Shown in pieces: positions 26,917-34,277 of a stretch of DNA of 37,600 nucleotides. Source of the stretch: Rhodospirillales bacterium (lineage in GTDB: Bacteria > Pseudomonadota > Alphaproteobacteria > Rhodospirillales > GLO-3); the NCBI GenBank assembly GCA_003354135.1, contig PIVK01000028.1:1-37600 (forward strand). Direction: 5' to 3'. How positions within the stretch are numbered: position 1 is the first letter of the stretch; the number at the start of each line of letters is the position of its first letter. A program made the translations under genes and the position numbers. Under the pieces are notes generated by a model that was not told the origin of the DNA, did no database searches, and worked only from the letters and a program-made list of their open reading frames with translations.

Positions 26917-26956
26917 AAAAAAATCCCCCGCCCGGGTATCGGACACCGGGCGGGGG
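26917..26956 (-). terminator. Rho-independent terminator after ccoNOQP
   Basis: An 11-bp perfect stem CCCCCGCCCGG (26925-26935) / CCGGGCGGGGG (26946-26956) with a 10-base loop. On the minus strand it is followed by ATTTTTTT. It lies about 15 bases after the ccoP stop and separates the structural operon from ccoGHIS, which therefore likely has its own promoter in 26796-26916. Confidence 0.93.
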
Positions 26957-26971
26957 AGAGAAATCGATTGG

Positions 26972-27829
26972 CTACTTTCCGCCGCCCAGCGAGTGAACGT
27001 AGACGGAAACCTGCTTGATCTCGACATCACTGAGCCGACCCGTCCAGACAGGCATCACGCCGCTCTTGGGCGCCTTTATCTGGCTGAGTACGGCCTCTTT
27101 ACTGCCGCCATAGAGCCAGATGCCGTCGGTGAGATTGGGCCCGCCCATATCGCTCAGACCCTTGCCGTCCTGGCCGTGGCAACTCGCGCAGTGTTCGACG
27201 AACAACGCCGTGTCTCCCTCGGGCACAGTTCCCTGGCCAGAAAGTGACATCACGTAGCCGGCGATCTGATCAGCTTGCTCCACCGTGATCAGCTCGTCCT
27301 TGACGAACGGTGGCATCACGTTGCTCCGCGTGTCGGCATGGTCTGTCCGGATGCCGAAGCGGATTGTCTGGGCGATATCGTCCACAGTGCCGCCCCACAG
27401 CCAGTCGTCGTCGGCCAGCACCGGGTAGCCCGAGTTGCCCGAGCCGGACGCGCCGTGACACGGCGCGCAATTGTCGCCGAAGATCACCTTGCCGCCAGCC
27501 ATGGCATAGGTGAGAAGTTCCTGGTCGGCGGCGACCTCGGCCACCGACATCTTCTCGAACTTGTCCAGCCAGACCGAACGCGATTGTTTTACGGCCTCCA
27601 ACTCCTTACCCAGCTCCAGGCGCGAGTTGTAGCCGAGCACTCCCTTGGTGTAGCCGGAAAGTGTCGGCCAAGCGGGATAGGCGATGAAATACCCCATGGC
27701 CCAGATGACCGACCCCCAAAAGGTCCACAACCACCACCTGGGCAGGGGTGTATTGAGTTCCTTGATGCCGTCCCACTCGTGACCCGTGGTTTCCGTACCG
27801 GTCAGGGCGTCTTTTTCATGCGTCGCCAT
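26972..27829 (-). CDS. ccoP: cbb3 oxidase subunit III, dihaem cytochrome c CcoP
   Basis: 285 residues. An N-terminal cytoplasmic tail (HEWDGIKELNTPLPRWW, a family hallmark) leads into one transmembrane helix (WLWTFWGSVIWAMGYFIAYPAW), then two cytochrome c domains with CAPCH (Cys121, Cys124, His125) and CASCH (Cys214, Cys217, His218). Likely axial methionines are in SNVMPPF and SGVMPVW. It relays electrons from periplasmic cytochrome c toward CcoO/CcoN. Last gene of ccoNOQP; starts three bases after the ccoQ stop. Confidence 0.96.
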   Translation of the reverse strand: MATHEKDALTGTETTGHEWDGIKELNTPLPRWWLWTFWGSVIWAMGYFIAYPAWPTLSGYTKGVLGYNSRLELGKELEAVKQSRSVWLDKFEKMSVAEVAADQELLTYAMAGGKVIFGDNCAPCHGASGSGNSGYPVLADDDWLWGGTVDDIAQTIRFGIRTDHADTRSNVMPPFVKDELITVEQADQIAGYVMSLSGQGTVPEGDTALFVEHCASCHGQDGKGLSDMGGPNLTDGIWLYGGSKEAVLSQIKAPKSGVMPVWTGRLSDVEIKQVSVYVHSLGGGK

Positions 27830-27832
27830 GAC

Positions 27833-27997
27833 TTAACCTCCGTTGTTCTCGTCTTTGAAGGGGATCATGCCGTCTTCCTCGAAGCGCCGCTTGTTTTTGG
27901 GACGAAAGGCCCAGAAGACGATCCCCAGAAAGAGGAGAATCATCCAGATGACCCAGGCCTGACGTGCCCACTGATAAACGGCTTCGATAGAATTCAC
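27833..27997 (-). CDS. ccoQ: cbb3 oxidase subunit CcoQ (FixQ family)
   Basis: 54 residues. Starts at a GTG preceded by a strong GGAGG eight bases upstream. The peptide runs VNSIEAVYQWARQAW, then a single transmembrane helix (VIWMILLFLGIVFWAF), then RPKNKRRFEEDGMIPF, the typical CcoQ/FixQ C-terminus (W.FRP..K..FEE....IPF). It is a small stabilising subunit. It lies 17 bases after ccoO and three before ccoP. Confidence 0.92.
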   Translation of the reverse strand: MNSIEAVYQWARQAWVIWMILLFLGIVFWAFRPKNKRRFEEDGMIPFKDENNGG

Positions 27998-28014
27998 GTC
28001 GGATCCCTCCGTGA

Positions 28015-28737
28015 TTACCTGGCGTTCACATCCGGCTTGAAGGTGGTGAAGTCCACCAACGTACCGAGCATCTGCAAATACGCTATCAGGGCGTCCAATT
28101 CGGTGATCCGCTTGGGATCGCCGTCGAAGTCACCGACCTTGGCCTTGGGATAGCGCCCCAGCAAGGCTTCGGGATCTCCCAAATCCTCGTTGGACTGGCT
28201 GACCAGATCGTCCTTGGCGTTGGTGACCATGTCGGCGGTATAGGGGTCGCCGAGCAGCTCCAGCGTACGTAGATGGTCCTGGATGTCCTCGAAGGCCAGC
28301 TCTTTCTTGCGCAGGAATGCGTAAGGCGGCATGACCGATTCCGGAACCACGCTCCGGGGATTGACCAGGTGGGCCACGTGCCAAGTGTTGGAGTACTTGC
28401 CGCCGACGCGGGCCAAGTCCGGGCCGGTCCGCTTGGACCCCCACAGGAAGGGACGGTCGTACATGCTCTCCGCCGCCAGGCTATAGTGGCCGTAGCGCTC
28501 GTGCTCGTCGCGGAGGGGGCGGATCATCTGGCTGTGACAGGTATAGCACCCCTCACGGAGATAGATGTTCCGTCCCATCAGCTCCAAGGGAGAGTAGGGG
28601 CGCATGCCCTCTACCTTCTCGATGGTTTGCTCCATGGTGTAGAGAGGTACGATCTGCACCAAGCCGCCGATCGACACCGTAACCAGGACGGCGACCATAA
28701 GCAGGATGGCGTTCTTTTCGAAAATTTCGTGTTTCAT
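28015..28737 (-). CDS. ccoO: cbb3 oxidase subunit II, monohaem cytochrome c CcoO
   Basis: 240 residues. N-terminal membrane anchor ([23 protein letters not shown]), then the haem-binding [13 protein letters not shown] (Cys64, Cys67, His68) and the family block [38 protein letters not shown], split here as [13 protein letters not shown] and [11 protein letters not shown], with the likely axial methionine in SVMPPY. It accepts electrons from CcoP and passes them to haem b in CcoN. It lies 11 bases after ccoN. Confidence 0.96.
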   Translation of the reverse strand: MKHEIFEKNAILLMVAVLVTVSIGGLVQIVPLYTMEQTIEKVEGMRPYSPLELMGRNIYLREGCYTCHSQMIRPLRDEHERYGHYSLAAESMYDRPFLWGSKRTGPDLARVGGKYSNTWHVAHLVNPRSVVPESVMPPYAFLRKKELAFEDIQDHLRTLELLGDPYTADMVTNAKDDLVSQSNEDLGDPEALLGRYPKAKVGDFDGDPKRITELDALIAYLQMLGTLVDFTTFKPDVNAR

Positions 28738-28748
28738 CGTCCCCTCCC

Positions 28749-30218
28749 TCAGACCTTGGCCGGCTCTTGTGCCGTTTCGGGCACGTCTTCGAAGGCCAGT
28801 TCGTTACGCAGTTCGCCGTTGGCCGTCTTGATGAAGTTGTAGACCATGATCAACGCTCCGGCGACGAACAGCAGTCCGCCGGTGGCGCGGATGATGTAAT
28901 AGGGCTTCATGGCCTCGACGGTCTCGATGAACGAATACTGCAGGAAGCCGTATTCGTCATAGGCCCGCCACATGAGGCCCTGCATGATGCCCGAGATCCA
29001 CATGGACGTGATGTAGAGCACGATGCCGATGGTCGCGATCCAGAAATGCCAGGTGACCATGCGCAGGCTGTAGAGACGTTCGCGGTTCCACAGCTTGGGC
29101 ACCAGGAAGTAGAGCGCGCCGAAGCTGACGAAGGCGACCCAGCCCAAGGCACCCGAGTGCACGTGGCCGATCGTCCAGTCGGTGTAGTGGCTAAGCGAGT
29201 TCACCGCCTTGATCGACATGGCCGGGCCCTCGAAGGTGCTCATACCGTAGAAAGCGACCGAGGTGACCAGGAAGCGGAGGACCGGATCGGTGCGCAACTT
29301 GTGCCAAGCACCGGAAAGGGTCATCAGCCCGTTGATCATGCCGCCCCAGGACGGCATCCACAGCATCACCGAAAAGGCCATGCCCAGCGTCTGCGTCCAA
29401 TCGGGCAGTGCCGTGTAGTACAGGTGGTGGGGACCCGCCCAGATGTAGAGAAAGATCAGCGACCAATAATGGATGACCGACAAGCGGTAGGAATAAACCG
29501 GGCGCTCGGCCTGTTTGGGGATGAAGTAATACATCAACCCCAGGAAGCCGGCAGTGAGGAAGAAGCCCACCGCGTTGTGGCCGTACCACCATTGGGTCAT
29601 GGCGTCCTGCACGCCTGTCATGGCGATGTAGCTCTTGGTGCCCGTCCAGGAGACCGGAACCGCGACATTATTGCCAAGATGCAGGACGGCGATTGTCAGG
29701 ATGAACGCCAGGTAGAACCAGTTGGCCACGTAGATATGGCTCTCGCGCCGGGTCATCAGGGTCCCTGCGAAGGCTATCAAATACATGACCCAGACCACCG
29801 TAAGCAGGAGATCAACGTACCACTCGGGCTCGGCGTACTCTTTGGACTGGGTAATACCCAAGATGTAGCCGGTGGCCGCCAGCACGATGACCAACTGGTA
29901 ACCCCAGAAGATCAGGTTGGCGAAGGTCGGCCCGCCGAACAGGGTTTGACGGCAAGTGCGTTGGACCACATAGAACGACGTTCCCAGCATGATGTTTCCG
30001 CCGAAGGCGAAAACCACCGCTGAGGTGTGGACCGGCCGCAAGCGCCCGAAGGTGGTCCATTCCAGACCCAAATTGAGGATCGGGAAGGCCAGCTGGAACG
30101 CAATGAACGTTCCCGCGATGAACCCCACTACCCCGAAGAAGGTGGCGGCAATAACGAACTTTTTGACAATTTCTTCGTTATAGGCAACCCGTTCGGGGGA
30201 AGCTGTCGGTGCAGTCAT
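28749..30218 (-). CDS. ccoN: cbb3 cytochrome c oxidase subunit I CcoN
   Basis: 489 residues, about 12 transmembrane helices. Catalytic subunit that reduces O2 at a haem b3-CuB centre; high O2 affinity suits microaerobic growth. Ligand residues are visible: His64 in [10 protein letters not shown] (low-spin haem b), His214 in [10 protein letters not shown] (CuB), the probable crosslinked Tyr258 in [10 protein letters not shown] with His264/His265 (CuB), and His352/His354 in [12 protein letters not shown] (haem b3 and low-spin haem). A GGGAG ribosome site precedes the ATG. It heads ccoNOQP. The 474-bp divergent region upstream shows no clear TTGAT-N4-ATCAA FNR/FixK box on reading. Confidence 0.97.
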   Translation of the reverse strand: MTAPTASPERVAYNEEIVKKFVIAATFFGVVGFIAGTFIAFQLAFPILNLGLEWTTFGRLRPVHTSAVVFAFGGNIMLGTSFYVVQRTCRQTLFGGPTFANLIFWGYQLVIVLAATGYILGITQSKEYAEPEWYVDLLLTVVWVMYLIAFAGTLMTRRESHIYVANWFYLAFILTIAVLHLGNNVAVPVSWTGTKSYIAMTGVQDAMTQWWYGHNAVGFFLTAGFLGLMYYFIPKQAERPVYSYRLSVIHYWSLIFLYIWAGPHHLYYTALPDWTQTLGMAFSVMLWMPSWGGMINGLMTLSGAWHKLRTDPVLRFLVTSVAFYGMSTFEGPAMSIKAVNSLSHYTDWTIGHVHSGALGWVAFVSFGALYFLVPKLWNRERLYSLRMVTWHFWIATIGIVLYITSMWISGIMQGLMWRAYDEYGFLQYSFIETVEAMKPYYIIRATGGLLFVAGALIMVYNFIKTANGELRNELAFEDVPETAQEPAKV

Positions 30219-30253
30219 ACCGAACTCCCATCAACACAAAAAAATCAGAAACA

Positions 30254-30304
30254 CGGTTCCATCTGGCCCGCAAAGAAACCAGCGGCCTGGAAAATCAGGA
30301 ACCG
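30254..30304 (-). promoter_or_regulatory. Inverted repeat in the ccoN 5' leader
   Basis: CGGTTCC (30254-30260) and GGAACCG (30298-30304) are perfect inverted copies separated by 37 bases, located 36-86 bases before the ccoN start. The flanks also carry similar direct copies of AAAATCAG. It could be a leader hairpin or a spaced operator; function is not assigned. Confidence 0.35.
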
Positions 30305-30645
30305 TAATCCCCTTCCCAACAAAACCAGTAGACCGGCGGAAACTTCAGGACCCCCCGGCCCACGGCCACCCCTAGTGCCCACAGCATCCCGGCAAATGTT
30401 TCAGGACGTCTATTGAATCCGCCCAGAAAACGGTTTCGATCAGAGGCGCGGGATGCTTCGGACCACCGTTGACCCCACTAAGCTAATGAAATTCTAATTT
30501 ATGGGCAAGGGTTACTATATCGGGATTTTTCCCAGTAGGTGAAAATCAAATCATTAGGCCGGCAACTTGAGGTCGGAACAATTGGAAAAATACGGCGTTG
30601 TGTGTTCTCGGGCCGGGACGGCTTGACGGCGGCGCCCCAGGGGTC

Positions 30646-30677
30646 CAGAACTCTGTTCTGACGGGCGTTATGACGCC
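30646..30677. promoter_or_regulatory. Two adjacent palindromes upstream of ggt
   Basis: CAGAAC-TCT-GTTCTG (30646-30660) is a perfect 6-bp dyad. GGCGT-TATG-ACGCC (30664-30677) is a second perfect 5-bp dyad, ending 15 bases before the ggt start. The first looks like a repressor operator half-site pair and the second may fold in the mRNA near the ribosome site. No named regulator is assigned. Confidence 0.45.
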
Positions 30678-30692
30678 GCACCGAGGGAGGGG

Positions 30693-32486
30693 ATGATGAG
30701 TCTGGAACGTCGGTTCCTTTTGGCATCGATACCTGCAATAGCGCGGGTGGCTCCGGTATGGCTGGCGGCGGCGTTGGTGCTCGGCGCCTGCCAGCATGGG
30801 GCGGAGGCGCCGGCGGCAGCGCCCGCATCCGCCGACGAACCCGTCCGCTCCGCGCCGGTCACGGCGGAGAGCCACATGGTGGTCGCCGCCAACCCCTTTG
30901 CTGCAGACGCCGGACTTGAAATCCTGAAGGCGGGGGGCAGCGCCGTGGACGCGGCCATTGCAGCGCAGATGGTGCTGGGCCTGGTCGAACCCCAGTCCTC
31001 GGGACTGGGGGGCGGGGGCTTTCTTCTTCACCATTCGGCCGCCAGTGGCGAGGTGGCGGCCTACGACGGCCGCGAAACGGCTCCTGCCGCGGCGACGCCC
31101 GACATGTTCCTGGACGAGGAGGGAGAGCCGCGGCGTTTTCACGAGGCGGCGGTTGGAGGTCTCGCGGTTGGTGTACCGGGGCTTTTGCGCATGCTGGAAA
31201 TGGCGCACAAGGATCATGGCCGCTTGCCATGGAAGGATCTGTTCGTTCCTGCTATCCGCTTGGCCATGGACGGCTTTCCCATCCCGCCTCGCCTGCATGC
31301 CCTGGCGGCCAAGGACGGGTATCTTCGTGCGTTCGGGACCTCGGCAGCGTATTTTCTCGATTCCGACCACAATGCCAAGGCGGTCGGCGAGACCCTGACC
31401 AACCAGCCTCTGGCCAAGACCCTGACGACGATTGCCGAGACGGGCGCCGGTGTCTTCTATGAAGGCGACATGGCCGAGGACCTCGTCTCCGTGGTGCGCC
31501 ATGCCGAGGTTAATCCTGGGCGTCTGACGGCGGCAGACCTGAAGGCCTATCGGGCAAAGAAGCGTGAGCCCGCGTGTCTTTCCTACCGCATCTGGCTGAT
31601 CTGCGGCATGCCGCCGCCGTCCTCCGGCAGCGTGACCACGCTGCAGATTCTGGGTATTCTGCGGAACGAGGACCTGGCGGCCTTGGAGCCCAACTCGGAG
31701 GATGCCGTCCACTTGATCACGGAGGCGAGTAAGCTGGCTTATGCCGACCGCGACACTTACATCGCCGATCCCGATTTTATCCCCGTGCCGACGGCGGGCC
31801 TGCTGGATCCCGGCTATCTGGTGCTTCGGGCCAAGGAGATGTCGCCCAAGGCAATGCGCGGCAAGGCATTTCCTGGCATGCCGGGCATCGGTGGCGCCTG
31901 GAACTTCGGCCCCGGCGGCGGGGGACGGGAGGGATACTCCACCACCCACCTTTCGGTGATCGATAAGGACGGCAATGCGGTTTCCATGACGTCGAGCATC
32001 GAGCAGGCGTTCGGCTCCCACCTTATGGTGGGCGGGTTTCTGTTGAACAACCAGCTAACCGATTTCGACTTCCGGCCTGAACGTGGCGGGGCCCCCACCA
32101 CCAACCGCGCCGAGCCCGGCAAGCGTCCGCGCAGTTCCATGGCGCCGACCCTCGTGCTGGATGAAACCGGCGAAGTGGTGATGGCGACCGGTTCGCCTGG
32201 GGGCGCGCGCATCATTGGCTATGTGGCCCAGTCGCTGATTGCGGCGCTGGACTGGAATCTGGGGGCGCAGGAAACGGTGAACCTGCCCCATTTCACCAAT
32301 CGTAACTGGGTGACCGAGTTGGAGCAGGGAACGGATCTAGAGGATCTGGCGCCGGCCCTTGAGGCCCGCGGCCACGAGGTCCGGCTGACGCCCATGACCA
32401 GCGGTCTGCACGTAATCCTGCGCCGGGATGGGAAACTCACCGGCGGTGCCGATCCCAGGCGTGATGGCATATCCCGGGGGGAATGA
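30693..32486 (+). CDS. ggt: Gamma-glutamyltransferase, predicted lipoprotein
   Basis: 597 residues. Cleaves or transfers the gamma-glutamyl group of glutathione; made as a proenzyme that self-cleaves before a catalytic Thr. That Thr is residue 417 in GYSTTHLSVIDKDGNAVSM, leaving a small subunit of about 181 residues. Other blocks: ANPFAADAGLEILKAGGSAVDAA, SSGLGGGGFLLHH and ATGSPGGARIIGYVAQ, the glycine-rich oxyanion loop. The N-terminus carries a lipobox (LVLGAC, Cys33) instead of a plain signal peptide, so it is probably membrane-anchored. GGAGGGG precedes the ATG. The next gene's start overlaps its stop. Confidence 0.93.
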   Translation: MMSLERRFLLASIPAIARVAPVWLAAALVLGACQHGAEAPAAAPASADEPVRSAPVTAESHMVVAANPFAADAGLEILKAGGSAVDAAIAAQMVLGLVEPQSSGLGGGGFLLHHSAASGEVAAYDGRETAPAAATPDMFLDEEGEPRRFHEAAVGGLAVGVPGLLRMLEMAHKDHGRLPWKDLFVPAIRLAMDGFPIPPRLHALAAKDGYLRAFGTSAAYFLDSDHNAKAVGETLTNQPLAKTLTTIAETGAGVFYEGDMAEDLVSVVRHAEVNPGRLTAADLKAYRAKKREPACLSYRIWLICGMPPPSSGSVTTLQILGILRNEDLAALEPNSEDAVHLITEASKLAYADRDTYIADPDFIPVPTAGLLDPGYLVLRAKEMSPKAMRGKAFPGMPGIGGAWNFGPGGGGREGYSTTHLSVIDKDGNAVSMTSSIEQAFGSHLMVGGFLLNNQLTDFDFRPERGGAPTTNRAEPGKRPRSSMAPTLVLDETGEVVMATGSPGGARIIGYVAQSLIAALDWNLGAQETVNLPHFTNRNWVTELEQGTDLEDLAPALEARGHEVRLTPMTSGLHVILRRDGKLTGGADPRRDGISRGE

Positions 32487-33688
32487 TGACCGAAGACCAA
32501 AATACTGCCGACCGGCCCCGCATCTTCCTTCGCCCCGGCGGCGACAAGCGGGTGGGGCGCGGGAATCCGTGGGTCTATTCCAACGAGGTGCGCATGGATG
32601 GCGAGGCCAAGGCGGTCCCGCCCGGCACCATCGTTCAGCTGGTACGTATTGACGGCAAACCTCTGGGGGTGGGAACTTTCAATCCCCATACCCTGATCTG
32701 CTTCCGCCGCTTCGCCGGTCCGAAAACCGATATCGACCGGGCCTGGATCACCGCAACCTTCGCCGACGCGCTGGATCTGCGCCGACGCTTTGTGGACGTC
32801 CCTTTCTACCGCTTGGTGCATGCGGAAGCCGATGGTCTGCCGGGACTGATCGTCGACCGCTTCGGCGATGTGCTGGTGCTCCAGTCGGGCACCGCAGGCA
32901 TGGATCTGCTGCTGAACGACATGGTGGAGGCTTTGGATGGGCTTCTGTCCCCCAAGGCCATCGTGCTCCGGAACGACGGCAAGGGGCGGCGGTTGGAAAA
33001 CCTTACCGAGGACGTCCGCCTGCTGAAGGGCGAGATCGAGGGTGCCGTCGAGGTGCACGAGAACGGGCTCACCTTCATGGCCGATCCCATGGCGGGGCAG
33101 AAGACTGGCTGGTTCTGCGATCAGCGGGACAACCGGGCCTTCGTCGCCAGGCTGGCGGAAGGGCGGTGCATGCTCGACGTCTATTCCTACGGCGGCGGCT
33201 TCGGGATTACGGCGGCCGCGGCCGGTGCGACGGAGGTGCGGGTCGTTGACAGTTCCGAGAGTGCCCTTGATCTGGCGCGTGGGGCGGCGGAACGCAATGG
33301 TGTGGTGGGCCGGTGCACCTTCGCCAAGGCCAATGCCTTCGCCGAGCTGGAGCGCTTGGCCGAGGCCGGGAGGCGCTACGGGGTTGTGGCCTGCGACCCG
33401 CCGGCCTTCGTCAAGTCGAAAAAGGACCTCAAGGCGGGGCTCAAGGGATACCGCAAGCTGGCGGCATTGGGTGCACGCTGTGTCGAACCGGGGGGAATCC
33501 TCTTCATGGCGTCCTGCTCCCACAATGTCGAACCGGCCCAGTTCCAGGCCGAAGTCGCTGCTGGCCTGGGGCGGGTCGGGCGCCGCGGGCGCATCATCCG
33601 CGCGGCCGGTGCGGCGCCCGATCATCCGGTGCACCCGCAGCTGCCGGAAACGGCGTATTTGAAGGCCTTGGTGCTGGCGCTCGACTAG
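32483..33688 (+). CDS. rlmI: Class I SAM-dependent rRNA methyltransferase, RlmI-like
   Basis: About 400 residues. An N-terminal PUA-like domain (FLRPGGDKRVGRGNPWVYSNEV, LVRIDGKPLGVGTFNPHTLI) is followed by an EEHEE connector and a Rossmann methyltransferase with motif I DVYSYGGGFGITAAAAGA, acidic VVDSSESALDLA, motif IV CDPPAFVKSKKDL, and motif VI SCSHNV containing the catalytic Cys. E. coli RlmI makes m5C1962 in 23S rRNA; that exact target here is inference. The start overlaps the ggt stop (ATGATGA), so translation is probably coupled. There are two ATGs in tandem (32483 and 32486). Confidence 0.9.
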   Translation: MMTEDQNTADRPRIFLRPGGDKRVGRGNPWVYSNEVRMDGEAKAVPPGTIVQLVRIDGKPLGVGTFNPHTLICFRRFAGPKTDIDRAWITATFADALDLRRRFVDVPFYRLVHAEADGLPGLIVDRFGDVLVLQSGTAGMDLLLNDMVEALDGLLSPKAIVLRNDGKGRRLENLTEDVRLLKGEIEGAVEVHENGLTFMADPMAGQKTGWFCDQRDNRAFVARLAEGRCMLDVYSYGGGFGITAAAAGATEVRVVDSSESALDLARGAAERNGVVGRCTFAKANAFAELERLAEAGRRYGVVACDPPAFVKSKKDLKAGLKGYRKLAALGARCVEPGGILFMASCSHNVEPAQFQAEVAAGLGRVGRRGRIIRAAGAAPDHPVHPQLPETAYLKALVLALD

Positions 33689-33758
33689 TGTCCCGAATCC
33701 GAAGTTCGTATTATTATAGGGTAAGCGTTTTTCGAACGTCGAATTCTCGCGATTCGCT

Positions 33759-33977
33759 CTAAGTGCGGCACGTTCCCTCACTTTTCTGCACTGGCGGGCA
33801 GGGCACGTCGCCGTAGCTGCAGAAGACACAACAATCTCCAGGCTTGGGACGGAGCGGGGTGCCGCAGCTCGTGCATTCGTAAAACCAGATGCAGGCGTCT
33901 TCCGGCATGGTCTCCTTCGACCGGTGTCCGCACTCGGGGCAGGTGAGGGTGGACTGGAGCCGTGCGTCCTTCGTCAT
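33759..33977 (-). CDS. GDCCVxC-type small putative zinc-binding protein
   Basis: 72 residues with ten cysteines. A zinc-ribbon-like pair CPEC (Cys13, Cys16) and ECTSC (Cys35, Cys38) is followed by the signature GDCCVFCSYGDVPCPP (Cys49, Cys50, Cys53, Cys60). This matches the family annotated as GDCCVxC domain-containing putative zinc-binding proteins, whose function is unestablished; a metal-handling role is plausible. The ATG at 33977 overlaps the TGA of the upstream small secreted protein (ATGA), so it is translationally coupled. It converges with rlmI. Confidence 0.88.
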   Translation of the reverse strand: MTKDARLQSTLTCPECGHRSKETMPEDACIWFYECTSCGTPLRPKPGDCCVFCSYGDVPCPPVQKSEGTCRT

Positions 33978-34240
33978 TTGGACCACGGGGCCACGTTGAG
34001 GGGCCAGTCATAGATCTTCGACGCCACCAGCCGCCCCTCGTCGTCGATCTCAACCCCCCGCCAGTTGTTGATGTAAGCCCTGCTCAGCAGGAAGCGCTCG
34101 AACTCCCTGTGATCGACGGTTGTTTGGGAGTCGGGATCATGCCCCGCCCAACGCTCCCAGAGTTCCGCAGCGGGCGCGGCCTGGGCCGGTCCGGCGAAGA
34201 CGAGGGGTAGGAGCAGGACGGCCGTGCGCAGCATCGTCAT
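33974..34240 (-). CDS. Miniature DUF547-like secreted protein (probable internal-deletion derivative)
   Basis: About 88 residues. Signal peptide MTMLRTAVLLLPLVFAGPAQA is here given as hydrophobic core LRTAVLLLPLVFAG with cleavage after AQA. The next stretch LWERWAGHDPDSQTTVDH resembles the mature N-terminus of DUF547 proteins, and the following INNWRGVEIDDEGRLVASKIYDW resembles a segment near their C-terminus. The ~150-residue middle containing the conserved Cys/His region is absent. The gene is thus either a decayed remnant or a condensed derivative. It keeps an intact frame, follows the kinase gene by 37 bases, and overlaps the GDCCVxC gene by four bases. The family assignment is from memory of motifs. 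Confidence 0.5.
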   Translation of the reverse strand: MTMLRTAVLLLPLVFAGPAQAAPAAELWERWAGHDPDSQTTVDHREFERFLLSRAYINNWRGVEIDDEGRLVASKIYDWPLNVAPWSK

Positions 34241-34277
34241 GTCTTGGGCAAATGGGGTCAGCGGGGGCGCCATTCTA

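Larger units (their letters stand above)
30219..30692. other. Divergent ccoN / ggt intergenic region
   Basis: 474 bp without a gene. It holds the ccoN leader with a 7-bp inverted repeat (30254-30304), an AT-rich segment (about 30483-30550) suited to a promoter, and two palindromes directly before ggt (30646-30677). No canonical anaerobox was found by eye in either orientation, and no confident -35/-10 pair could be fixed. Confidence 0.6.

Noticed and set aside
32219-33829. Long minus-strand open frame (536 codons) opposite ggt/rlmI
   Set aside because: High-GC antisense shadow: no domain, and it overlaps two well-supported genes on the other strand.
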